From: a virus | Length of the DNA stretch: 64,000 bases | Virus record (IMG/VR): IMGVR_UViG_3300035670_000008 | Location: 124,001-188,000 of that record | Reading direction: 5' to 3' (one strand) | Shown here: one piece after another, positions 1 to 11,200 of the stretch | Numbering within the stretch: the first letter of the stretch is position 1 | Layout of the letters: the number at the start of each line of letters is the position of its first letter | The notes under the pieces: generated by a model | What the model was told of the DNA's origin: nothing | Database searches by the model: none | The model's input: only the letters and a program-made list of their open reading frames with translations | Program-made: the position numbers and the translations under genes

Positions 1-489
1 CTCGCTTTCTAAGTTACTTAGGAACCGTTCGGTGTACTCCAGCCCTAGGGTGTTAGCTACGAGGAATTGGGCTAATACCGGGCCGTCGGGGGTGCGGAAG
101 TTTAGGTAATATTGGCTAGCGTGGCTACTGGCTCGGATTAAAGCTCGCTCAGCTGGAGCAGTCCCCCAGTAAAACCCCCGCTCGCCTCGAACTTCGGTCT
201 CTGGGCATACCCCAGTAAACAACAGCTCCCAGCGGCTATTAAGGACGTTGTAGGTGGTGTTCTTCCGGTAGCCGATGGTGCTGAGATCGAATAGATAATA
301 AGGCAGTTGGGTATCGGAGTCCTGGGGTTTGAACTCGAACGGGGTCACGGTAAACGTCGGCCCATTAAAGTTAGCAATGTCTAGGATTTGCTCTTCTTCC
401 AGGAAATATTTGATGAAGTCCAATCCCCCGAACTGCTGAAAGACGAGGTCTATCTTGGGTTTGAAAATCTGTAGGGCTTGGGTCACCAT
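1..489 (-). CDS. Hypothetical protein, N-terminal part, cut by the left window edge
   Basis: An open frame begins with ATG at 487-489 (minus strand) and continues without a stop to position 1, giving about 163 codons of an incomplete protein. The N-terminus reads MVTQALQIFKPKIDLVFQQF, followed by mixed alpha/beta sequence rich in Tyr, Phe and Trp. I recognise no domain. It starts 3 bases after the stop of the preceding gene (493-1662) and so belongs to the leftward operon that begins with the tail assembly chaperone and the giant tape-measure candidate. By position it is probably a tail or baseplate component, but this is inferred from context only. Coding confidence is high because the frame is open and the spacing is tight; functional confidence is low. 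Confidence 0.7.
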   Translation of the reverse strand, partial: MVTQALQIFKPKIDLVFQQFGGLDFIKYFLEEEQILDIANFNGPTFTVTPFEFKPQDSDTQLPYYLFDLSTIGYRKNTTYNVLNSRWELLFTGVCPETEVRGERGFYWGTAPAERALIRASSHASQYYLNFRTPDGPVLAQFLVANTLGLEYTERFLSNLESE

Positions 490-492
490 AGC

Positions 493-1662
493 TTATATAT
501 ATTTAGTTACTAATAAATCTATCGTATAAAAGGCTTTATTCTTCCGAACGCCGTAGAACTTGTAGCTAATAATTACCCCGGTGTATTTAATTTCCTCCGG
601 GCCCTCTTTGGCAGTGGGAGCGGAGGCGCCGTTGTTGGAGCTAGACACATAGACTTCAACTTCCGTGCCTGGAAGCACCACCTCATCCATGAACTGCTTG
701 GCCTGTTTGTTGGCGCTGACGTGTTTGTCGAACTGGTCGGTAATTTCGTAGCTACTTAAAAGTACATCCGAGGAGCTCTTTTCGTCTGCAGATTTCCCCT
801 GTCCAATTACCTCCTCCCCAGTCATCGCGCCGATTAGATTTAACATCGCGTTGTTAATTCCAATGGTCTGGACTACTGGGGTAGAGCCGGGGATGACGAT
901 GTTCTTATGTTTTGTATCAATCCGTTGGAGTATCCCTGGCTTCACCTCCGGGACTTCGATGTTCCCAAACTTGGAGCCGCCCCGGTTTTCCATCGCTGGC
1001 AGTAGGTCGAAGGTAAACCGCTTCGGCGTGCCACTCCTACGGTCTTTATAAAGGATATAGAATTTGTCGTCGGCGTTCATCCGAAACGCGGCGTTACTAG
1101 GGATATTAAAGCCCTTATTCGGGTCGATTTTGTTGCCGTTGATTTCGTTCTTGCTCAGTAAGGTAAAGCCACCGTCTTTAATGGGTTGAACCGCCTGGGT
1201 CTTAGGATTTACGTTCTTCTTAGCTAACTCCTCAGTAGTGAGCACTTTATCGTCGGCGCTAGCGTTCCCACCTCCGCCACCTCCGCCTGGGCTATACGTA
1301 TGCTCTGGGAAGTTAGGGTTGTAGCCTGGGATAGCCTTATCTAAAGTGCCTTGTCCAATTGGAATGATTGTGTCTGTGTTCCCTAGATTTAACTCAACGT
1401 TGGCACTATCCGTCGCGTAGGTTTTAACGAGCTTATCAATAGCTAGCTTATTTAAAGCAGCGACACCTGAGGCGACATAATCGTCATAGACTAAGGGGCC
1501 AACCTCCCAAAGTGGTTCGTTATAAACAAACAGCTCTGGATACTCTAACGGGCCTACGACGTACTGGGTCTCTGAGCCGCCCCATAACGGTTCGTTGCCG
1601 TCGACGGTTAAGTCTCCTAAGACTTGGGTAATCGTTTTATCTAGTTGGTTAAGAACAGCCAC
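493..1662 (-). CDS. Putative tail or baseplate structural protein (389 aa)
   Basis: The start is GTG at 1660-1662, preceded by an AGAGGT ribosome binding site about 8 bases upstream and 4 bases after the previous stop. The protein has an N-terminal part rich in Pro, Trp and Tyr, a run of seven glycines near residue 130 that looks like a flexible linker, and a C-terminal beta-rich part (about residues 245-389). That part contains TPVVQTIGINNAMLNLIG and ends in alternating beta-type sequence (YTGVIISYKFYGVRKNKAFY). Such a C-terminal pattern is compatible with the tail-tube-like fold found in tube-initiator and distal-tail proteins, but this is a fold impression, not an identification. Its place two genes after the tape-measure candidate supports a tail-tip or baseplate role. 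Confidence 0.75.
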   Translation of the reverse strand: MAVLNQLDKTITQVLGDLTVDGNEPLWGGSETQYVVGPLEYPELFVYNEPLWEVGPLVYDDYVASGVAALNKLAIDKLVKTYATDSANVELNLGNTDTIIPIGQGTLDKAIPGYNPNFPEHTYSPGGGGGGGNASADDKVLTTEELAKKNVNPKTQAVQPIKDGGFTLLSKNEINGNKIDPNKGFNIPSNAAFRMNADDKFYILYKDRRSGTPKRFTFDLLPAMENRGGSKFGNIEVPEVKPGILQRIDTKHKNIVIPGSTPVVQTIGINNAMLNLIGAMTGEEVIGQGKSADEKSSSDVLLSSYEITDQFDKHVSANKQAKQFMDEVVLPGTEVEVYVSSSNNGASAPTAKEGPEEIKYTGVIISYKFYGVRKNKAFYTIDLLVTKYI

Positions 1663-1666
1663 TGGG

Positions 1667-2197
1667 TTATACCTCTACGACTTCTTTAATAAACTCGATG
1701 GCGTTGGGTGTGATTGTTACTGGGGTGGAGTGTCTTAGGTAGAATAAATCTGCTCGCTCCACTTGAGCCACCGGAATAAATGAGGAGGTGTCGGTGCCGT
1801 GTTTAAACACTGCGTTCTTATATAACCCAATGCTTCGATAGCTTCTAGGAATCCCATCGATTACATCGTTGTGGGTAAGCTGTCCTTCAATTAATACAAA
1901 CCGGCAACGCTGCTTCGTCAACAACTCCAAATCAGGTTCGACTGGCAGGATGATGTAGCCACCGATTGTTAGAGTCGAGCCGGGTACTTCCCGGTCTGTT
2001 AACAGCACTGGTCGGGCGGTTACTTTAATAAAGCCGAAGCACTCTGGCTGGACACTGGAGTATTTATTAGGTGGATCTGGATTTAAGTCTGCTATCCAAG
2101 GCGACGTTTGACCAAAACCAAGCAGCAGTCCGTTAACCGCGTTGACCGTTTCTAGAACGCGTAGCGACTGGGCTTGTTGGAGGACAATAGACTTCAT
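1667..2197 (-). CDS. Hypothetical phage structural protein (176 aa)
   Basis: ATG at 2195-2197, 35 bases downstream of the giant gene's stop on the same strand. The protein has an N-terminal helix, a Pro/Asn-rich loop (WIADLNPDPPNKYSS), then a mostly beta region and a short C-terminal helix ending IEFIKEVVEV. I find no catalytic motif, signal peptide or membrane segment and cannot assign a family. The gene lies immediately after the tape-measure candidate, where contractile-tailed phages often encode baseplate or tail-tip proteins, so a baseplate role is a reasonable guess. The tight junction with the next gene (4 bases) indicates co-transcription and probably translational coupling. Confidence 0.7.
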   Translation of the reverse strand: MKSIVLQQAQSLRVLETVNAVNGLLLGFGQTSPWIADLNPDPPNKYSSVQPECFGFIKVTARPVLLTDREVPGSTLTIGGYIILPVEPDLELLTKQRCRFVLIEGQLTHNDVIDGIPRSYRSIGLYKNAVFKHGTDTSSFIPVAQVERADLFYLRHSTPVTITPNAIEFIKEVVEV

Positions 2198-2232
2198 ATA
2201 TGTAGCAAAAATAAAACCTCTATATCTATACT

Positions 2233-5200
2233 CTAAGCTATACCTAGGAGTTGGGCGGTGGTCGGGGAGTTGGTGTCCTCCGAGATAATCTGGAAGAACT
2301 CCGCCGGAGACAGTGCGACGTTCGACCCGTCTACAAAGGCAGAGCGGATGTCTGACCGACCCGACATAGCTGTCAACGTTTCGCCGGAGTCTAGGTCTTC
2401 AGCGTCTAGTTCCTCCTCATCTCCTCCTACTAGATTCTGGGATAGATAGTTGTAGATGTTCTGGATGCCGGCGCTAACACTCTTAGCTACGTCCGCCATG
2501 AACTCGTCTTGTGTAACGGTCGTGGTAGGAATTGGTCGTTGGGAGATAACTCCCCCGACGGTCATCCCAATCAACCCGCCCGCTACCTCCGTTATTAAAC
2601 GAGCGGCGCCGGTCTGTCCCGCAACCCCAGGTACACCCGCGAAGCCGGGACGGGCTTGGTCGAAGTGCTGTCCAAGTAGCGTACCAAACGTAGCTCCGCC
2701 TGCGTAGATAAGTTCGCTAACCGCTGCTCTAGCCAGGCCCTCTGTTGGACTGCCGTAGTTCATTAGATACTGCTGCATCCGTCCGAACTGGAGTTTATCT
2801 GCGATTCTCTGGGTGCGGTCGGCAGATTGGGTGTCTTGAGATGGAGACAACAACTGGCGTAGGCTCGATCGCTCGTAGGAGCTAGCCGTAATACCAGACA
2901 TTACGACATCTAGACCTAAGCTAGTCACCTGCTCGGTAAGGGGTATGTCTCCCTGCATCATTGAGAACAACAACGGTACGCCAAGGATACTGACGCCTTC
3001 AGCTAGCCCGTGCATCCGGCTTAGGACTTCATGGCTCTCGGCGCGCTCTTTAGCCGCCCGCTGTACATCTACACTTCTTTGCGTAACGTCCATCAAATTA
3101 TCTCTCGCCTGAGTCACCTCAGCTAACGGACTAACAAAACCAGCAGCCTGTCGGTTCTCTAGATAGGTGTCTAGGTTCTCGTTAAGCTTCTGCTGCACCA
3201 CTTTCTGCTGCTCTACTAGCGCTTCTACCTGTTGTAGCTCCACTTCGCTAGTGTCGGCGGTTATCTGGCCAGTTTTCTCGGTGATAATCTGAGCCATGTT
3301 CTGAGCTAAGCCAGCCATTCCAACCTGGGTGTGGAGGTAGCTGTTGGCGGCTGCCGCGTACTCTAGGGCTCCCATCCCAGCAGTCACCGGTAATCGGTTC
3401 ACTTCTGGCACTGGAGCGGTCGGGCTTGCGGTCGGAGTTTCAACTCCCCCGTAGGTGAGGGCCTGCACTACCTTCTGTTGGAAGTCAATCATCTGGTCTG
3501 GGGTTAGGTTAGCGCCGGCTTCGGACATCATCTGTTGAACGCTGTCTGGTATGGCTCCACCTAACGCTAGAGCAGCGAATACTCCTTTTACTTCTTGATG
3601 GCTTAAACTACCGCCACCGGCAATCTGGCTCTTAACGGCGTCTACAATAGCAGTGACATTATGAGCGAAGGCTTTCGGCAGGGCCTCCCCAGATAACTTA
3701 CCTGCGTCGAGAGCGTATTGTTGGGCACTGAACTCCATAGCCAACGAATTGAAGCTATCGCCGTGTGCTACCAGGGCCTTAGCTAAATTAGTTGTACCCC
3801 CACTGTCTTGAATTTCTGCTACCGCTCGGTTGAACGCTTTGAGCCGGTTCATCATTGGCATCATCAAATCCGTCTGTTGGGAGATACTATGCTCCACCAA
3901 ACTACCGATGACGGCTTTGGTTAACGTCTGTTCACTTAGCTGAGCCCCAGGATTCTCAGGAGTTTGTACGGCTGTGAGTTCCTGTTGGATAGCTGCACTC
4001 ATCGCAGACTGCTGCTCTCGCAGTTTAGCTAGCTCCGTCTGCTGTCTGGCTTCTAGTCCGGCTACGATTTTGTCGGCGGTGTCTACGTTTAGATATTTAT
4101 CCCGTAGTAGCAGCGTGCCTTTACCTTTTATCCGAGCTACTTTCTGTTTAGTAGAGAGACGCTCATCATCTAAAGTATTCTGTATCTCATCTAGAAAGCG
4201 AACGGGCTCAGTTTCTGAATCACCTATCTTAACGTCTAGGTAACTCTGAACGTCTTTGATATAAGACTCCATGCTGGCCAACGTCAATTTACTATCATCG
4301 ACGATCTGACCCTGCTCGTTCACTCCATAGATGTCTAGAGCTTTCCGAGTCACGTCGATGTGGATGTTCTTCATCCCTTCCAACATCGCGTCGGAGATGA
4401 AGTTGGCTTGGAACTTATTCATCATATCCGACAGTACATAAGTCGTTAACTTAGCGTCGTCGATACGCCCGTAGGTAGCTACGCGGGCTTTGATGTGTTC
4501 TGGTAGTGTGCCATCGTCTAGGGCCTTCTGGTAGCTCGCTTTGATAGCTTTCAGCGTACTGCCATAGGAGCTGTTTTCCATGAGGTTAGCTGCGCTATCT
4601 CCTTTACCACTGACGTAATCAGTCAATAATCGCAGAGCGGCAAAGGCCGTTAATCCTTCCGTCTCCTGAACGGAAGGCCCTCTAGTGTCAACTCCATACT
4701 GGTATTGCAGGGCGCTGTTAGCTACCGTGCCTAAGAAGTCTTGACTAACGATTTGAATGAAGCTCTTGCGTTGGTCGTGGTCGGTATAGCGAGACTCCAT
4801 CTGGAGGATATTGGTGTAGCCAACTTCTTTAGAGATAGCTTCCCGGTCGGTGATTCCGATCTCTTTAAGTTCGTCTAGAGCAGACTCACTGATTCGATAG
4901 GACTCAATCCGGCCACTTAGACCGCCCGCCTGTTTCGGTTTCAAGGCGGCGTCCCGGAGATACTGTTGGGTGGTGACCAAGAACCGGTAGCTAACGGCGT
5001 TCCGTTCTTCTGTTTCCCGCATGGCGATTCGCCAGGGGATTATCTCTTCCGTCGTATTATCTACCGCTTCTTGAGTCAACATGGACTGCATTCTGGTTAA
5101 AGCATCTCCCACAGCTGCGTCTGCGTTCTGTTGGATGGCACCAGTAAAGCCCCTCTCAACGGCTGCGTTGAATCCAGCGGTTAGGTCTTTATCCAAAAGC

Positions 5201-8200
5201 ATTCGCTTGAAGCTGATGTCAGCCGATAGCCCACTGCTGATAGGTACGACAGTGTTGTACACCTTACCAAGTAGCGAGCCCCCGGTAATCCCCATGATGG
5301 CCTGCATCGAGCCGAAGTTCTCTGGGTCGGTTACAGTACCCCGCACGTTAGCGAACACCTTATTAACGCTCATCATCGACATTACCGTCGACTCCATCTG
5401 AGCTTGATATTCGGACACCGCCTGGACGTAGTCGTCTTTGGTGTAGCTACCTTTATCTAAGTAGGCTTGGTAGAAGGAGCCAGATTGCTCAAATTGACCA
5501 GACCAATACTCGAAGTTCTCCCGGACGCGGGTCTGCTTCTCGTTGGACAGTTTACCGAAGCCTTCATCCCAAGTTAAGGAGCCTTGTTGGAGCCTGCCGT
5601 CTGTGTCAAACTCAGCAGCATTAATATGAGAGTATTTACCTAACTCCCCGCCCATCAACCCAGTATCGAAGTTGAAGCCGGATAAGGTGTCTACGAACTG
5701 CTTGATTAAGCCGCGTAGCGCCTCGTCTTTAAAGACGGTGTTCTCCGCAATCTCCTTACTACCAATGACTTGTTCTGGCAGCGCTAAGAAGCTGCCGATG
5801 TAGCTACGCAACCCTTCGTAGGCTCGGTTTATCTTCGAGGTTCGGGTGGCTTCTACCTCGCCTAACGCTGCTTTAATCGTCTGCGTAGCGACGGATTTAA
5901 AGTTTTCTGCTTGTTGAATGGACGCAGCCTTCTCGGCCAGCTGCTCTTCTAAAGATTCAACCAAAGCAGGAACTGGGGTTGCCATATTTCTAGCTTTTAC
6001 TAGAGCAGCTTCTATCTGCTCTTTCTCTCTGGATAATCGGCGTAGCTCTACAGTCCGCTGAGCAATCTCCCCGGTCATGTTATTGACTCGGCTGAGGGCG
6101 GCTTGGAAGGAGTCCCCGTCGTAGTCTCCTAAACCAGTAAACTCAAAACCGAAGGCGCTGACTAACATCAAGGCAGAAGCCGAGGTCTCATTAGAGGTTA
6201 GGAAGGTGTTTAGCTCCCGACCCCGTCGGTTCGTTTCTGTAATCTCGATGGCTTGTTTAAAGAGGCTGTTGATTGACTGCCCATCGGTTGGGTTGCTGGT
6301 ATAGAACGGTGCCCCTTGACGGCCTGTTAGGACAGCCCCTAGCCCAGCTCGGTACTCAATCTCATTCTGGACTTTAGCTAGGTTCTCCTGGTTAACTGGT
6401 TGACCACTGATAACGGAGGCAACGATGATGTCGATGTTCTCGTTGTTAACCAGCCGACGGTGTAAGTCTTCCGGGGTGATGTTTGCACTTTCGTTTCCGT
6501 AGTGGTAAGCGTAATCTCTTAGTAGCTTTGCCCACTCACGTAGCTGACTGTTATACTTCGCCAGGTCGGGATAGTCTTGGTATATCTCAGCTTCTTGCTT
6601 CAACAGCCGAACGGTTTGTTGGTCTACTGAGTCAACGACAGCTCCAGTGCTGGGATTTATTATATCCTCGACGCCAGCATACAGCTGCCTAGAAGCTATT
6701 TCAGTTTCGTATTGATTTACTGTGTCTTGGCTTAGCGACCCCATGTAGGCATTGGCTTGGTCTAACCTTGCTTGTTCTACTGGGACATAACGAGCCGTTG
6801 GGTTATTAAGTTGCGCGGCTGCGCGTTCGATGGTTAACTTGCTCTGCTGGTACTCCAACAGATTCTCTGCTACAGTCTGACGGCCTTTAGCGGCTTCTTT
6901 GGTCAGTCCATAATCAATATTCAACCGGAAGTACTCGGGACCCCCGTAAGCAGTACGTTGGGATTCGACGTAACCAATAGCGGCTTCAACCTGGGCTAAG
7001 CGGCTTTGCAGCTCGGCTTGGTTACCTAACACTGATACACCTGATTGAAGTTCGTCGTATTGTCTTTGAGTTAGTTTGTTACTTAGTCCTGTACCTTGGA
7101 TGAAGGTTTCTTCCGCAGTGTAACCGCCAGCTAACCGCCGTTCCAAGTTGGCTTTGATTTCATTTAGCCGGTCAACGATAAAATCGATGTTCTTACCGTC
7201 TTCCTTACCGTAGGCAACTGCTCTAAGCCGGTTAGTGTAATCTATAACCTCCTGCATCTGAGCTAGGTTAGCTGCCTGCTGTTGTGGAGAGCTGGAGTCA
7301 TATTGTACATATCCCCAGCCGATGTACTTCTGCAGCTTTAATTCACTTTCGATAACGTTCTGATAAGCCTTGTGCTCTTCAGACAACCCAGCGTGGGCAG
7401 CCTGGCGAGCTGGTAATTCCGCAGACTTCTCAGCTATCTTCGTGTCTAACTTTCCAATTTCAGTTTTTATTGCGGCTAACTCACCTGGAAGCTTAGTAGT
7501 GTTATCGGCTTGATACCCTTCTAACTCAGTTACTTTATCTCTCATGCCTCCAATTTTTTGGGTGAGGTTCTCAACCTGCCCGGTGAGATACTGGGGCCAA
7601 CCGTCTTCGTTATAGAAGAATGAATTGTCTGGTATTGGCATCCCAACTGGAACGGCTTCAGGGCCTCTTAACCCTAGGTCAGCAACCATAATATTACTTC
7701 TGGCTCTAGCCTGTAGTTGATTTGCTCTTTTCAGCTTGGCATAGAGGCTGTCACCTTGTTCTATAGGGAACAAGACGCTAGCCGCCTTCTGCCTAGCTTT
7801 AACGCCGTCTATACTCTGAGCGTCAAGGTCAGCATCCCCGAACATAAGTGCGCCAAAGAAACCTCCAAATTCACCTCTAGATAAGTATGCAGCTCTTACC
7901 ATCGGAAAGCGGCTATCTCTAACGGTGTTTAGTTGCTGCTCACTTGGATTGAATAAGAAGTTGGTGTAACCTTTGATGTCTGATTGGGTCATTAGCCGCT
8001 CGGTCACGGCGTCTAACCGAGTTAATGCACCTACGTTTTCGGGGGTGACCGTTTGGTTTACACCTAGGTCAGCCAGCCCCGCATTGATATTAGTAAGGAT
8101 GTTGGGTAGTCTGGTGTTGTTTATCTCGTTATAGGCACCCTCTAACGTAGGTATCATATTGTCTACCGCGGCTAACAAACTCTGCCCCCGCGGAGTCAGT

Positions 8201-11200
8201 TGGTTTACAGCTATACGTCCGGTAGCTTGACTAGCTGGGACTACTTCAAAGAGTGCCCTGACGTTATCGTTTACCTGCGCAGCGAACTCTCTTTGTTCTT
8301 GTTGACTGAGTTGATTTAAGTCACTCGGCATATTGGAAGGTATAATACTTCCTTGGGCTACGCTGTTATACCTTGTTAGATGCTTCTCTAAAAACCGCAT
8401 TTGCCCGATAAAGTCCCGTGCGGAGTAGGGCGGCACTTCGTCGGTAAGTCCTATAGCATTTTCTATTGAAAAGACAATTTTATCGTGGTAGGTATCTCCA
8501 AACTGGTTTTGGTTGGTTAGCGTATTAATTTTACGACCTATAGCAGGCAGTACTCTGCTGTTAAGGTTCTGGTAGGTGCTGGCTTGGTTTAAGAGCCAAT
8601 TCCATTTATTATCTACGTTCCGTCTTGCCCGCTGAACTCTGGTGTTGTGTCCCTCTCCTGATTGGTCGTAGGGGTTTCTGATGTCGTAGTAGCGGTAATA
8701 GTTTAGGCTGGCTTGTTGTGTGCGGATATACGCTTCTTGCTCAGCAATTTTTTGCTGTTTATCGACGACTTGAGCTTCTTTCTTAGCGATAGCTGCATTT
8801 TTCTCGTTGATTCTCTGCTGCAGCTCCATCTGGTTTTTAACGTAGCCGCTTCTTGTGTTGTAGTGATAAGCTATCTGCTTACTTCTTTTAGCCTCTAACC
8901 GGCTGATTTCATCCTGTCTATTCTGCAGGGATTCGCCCGATACACCAAAGTTGAGCCGGTCACGCTGTTTAATAATGGTGTTCTCGCCTTTAATGTAGCC
9001 AAGGCTAACGTCTAGGTTTCTAATCCGCTGCTGGTTAACCTTCTGCTCTTCTATGAAGGCAAGCTGTGTTTTGACTGGGTTTTCTGTGCCTAAAGGTACT
9101 ACTCCACTTAGATAGGTGTTTCTTACTTCTACTAGACCCTTAGCTGAACGTAAAGCGTTCTCGATAGTATCTCTATCACCAGAGATTTGGGCTTGCCGTA
9201 GCTTTTGAATCACCGACTCGACTTCGTTCTTAACAGTGCCATCCGTCAGCTCTTGCAGTAGTTCTTGAGCGTATTCAATTTCGTTGGTAATCGTCAGTTC
9301 CATCAGAATCTGACCCTTACTTCCTAAAGCAGCAGCTAAGCGGATGGCTTTAACATCCTTCCTGATAGATTTATCGATGGACGAACTTAGCCGGCGGATA
9401 CCGTTTCCGGCAGTCAGCCCCGCTGCCCGCTCCACCCGGGAGCCCATTCCTACCTCGTCCATCCCGACCAGGAAGCTGTTGACGGCTATATAGGAGGTAC
9501 CGCTCATCCCCATCCGGTTGGCGGTGGCCTGGCGGATGCTGTTTTTGTTGTGTACGAGTTCTACCGCCGTCTCTTTCGACTGCTGCATTAATACCTGCAG
9601 TTCTTGGAGCTCTACAACCTCTTCGTCAGTAATTGTGGAGGTGCCGACACCTTGTAACGCTCCGAGTTGAATCTTATCAATCACGGGCTGTAAGCGTTGT
9701 AGCTTCGCTACTAATTTGAACTGAGCTTCCAATGCCGGGTGGGACTCAGCGTTAAATAGTAGGCTGAGCTTCTGTAGGATATCTAAACCAAGTAACACCC
9801 CTGTCTGAGCGTTACGGTCTGAGCCTACAGTAACTACGTTTAGCCCCCGGCCCTGAGTATCCAAACTATGACGGTCTAATATCTCAATACTTGGCAGGCT
9901 AATCATCCGCGTTGTGCTTAACGATTGCATAATCGTCTTAGCTGACTCGCGTTGTAGTCTCCCTTCAAAGTCGCCTTTATTCCGGTAGTACTCGAACTGC
10001 TGCTGTGCTGATTGGTATAGAGACTCCATACCTTCTAAATATTCCGCGCCAGTATTCATATTGAAGGTATTTTCCACTCGCGTTCTGACTTGCTCCCGGT
10101 AAGTCTCGGTTATGGCATTTAACGCTGCATTCGTAGCTAACGCGCGTGTCCCGGTAGCATTATAGTTTCTCAGATATTCTTTCTGGTAAAGAATATCCTC
10201 ACTATCCTGGTCGTATAGGTGGGTCGTGTTGAGACTGGTATTAATTGGAGACTCCTGCCGAGAATACAACCTATCTAGAAACTCCTCCATGTTAAACTCG
10301 GCTATTCCCAGTTTTGCTTCTTCTAACCGGGTCTCTAGTGCTGCCATAAACGTGGGGTTGTTGGCAGCTTTATGTCTGAACTTTCTGTCCAGCCGAGTTC
10401 TAGTTTCTTCGAGGACTAAGTCAACTCTGCGGTTGATATTAGCCTCGTAGTCTAGGTTATTACCCAGGTTACGGCGAGTGATGTCTGCATAGTCCATCAT
10501 CTGCTGCAGGGCAGGTAGATAGCTGTTACTGTCCTGCTTTTGGTGACCTTGTTTAATAAACTCACTAACGGCTTTAGTCCCTAACGTTCTAGTCTCTACC
10601 CTTCCTGATGAATCAACGTTGCCTGGTAGCTGATGCCGTCCGAAGCTTGTGTAGTGAGTTAGGTACGTATTGATAAAGTCGTAGGTAGTGTTCTGTCCAA
10701 GAGAGAGGCTTAATCCTAGGCGTTTAGTTGTGATATCTTCGTTAAACACCAACGCGGAGAGGTCTGAGTTAATAGCCCGATGCTCCGTAGCGTTAGTTAT
10801 TAGTTGCGGAGTCAACCCTAATTCTGTTTGAGCGATATGTTGCACAACAGCGGCATCCCCGAGGTTGTGCTTCATAATCCCGTAGCTGTCTTGGACTTGA
10901 CGGTGGGTAGGGACAACGTTCTCGTAGACGATGGCTAATTGAACCAAGGCATGTTGAATTGTACCGACGTCGGTCAAATCTTTCGGGTTATAAGCATACA
11001 TCTCTAGTTGCTTAGCAGTTAAGCCTTGGGCATAGTGTCCTTCTAACGCAGTGATATTCTTCATCCCCGCAGGCACTGCGAGTTTACTCGGCTCATACTC
11101 GCCAGGTAATTCAATAAACCGCTGGGTCTGAACGTAGGTGCGGATAGCTTGGTAGACCGCTTCCACCTCATGGAGCATCTGCTCTTCTTCAGAGGTGATA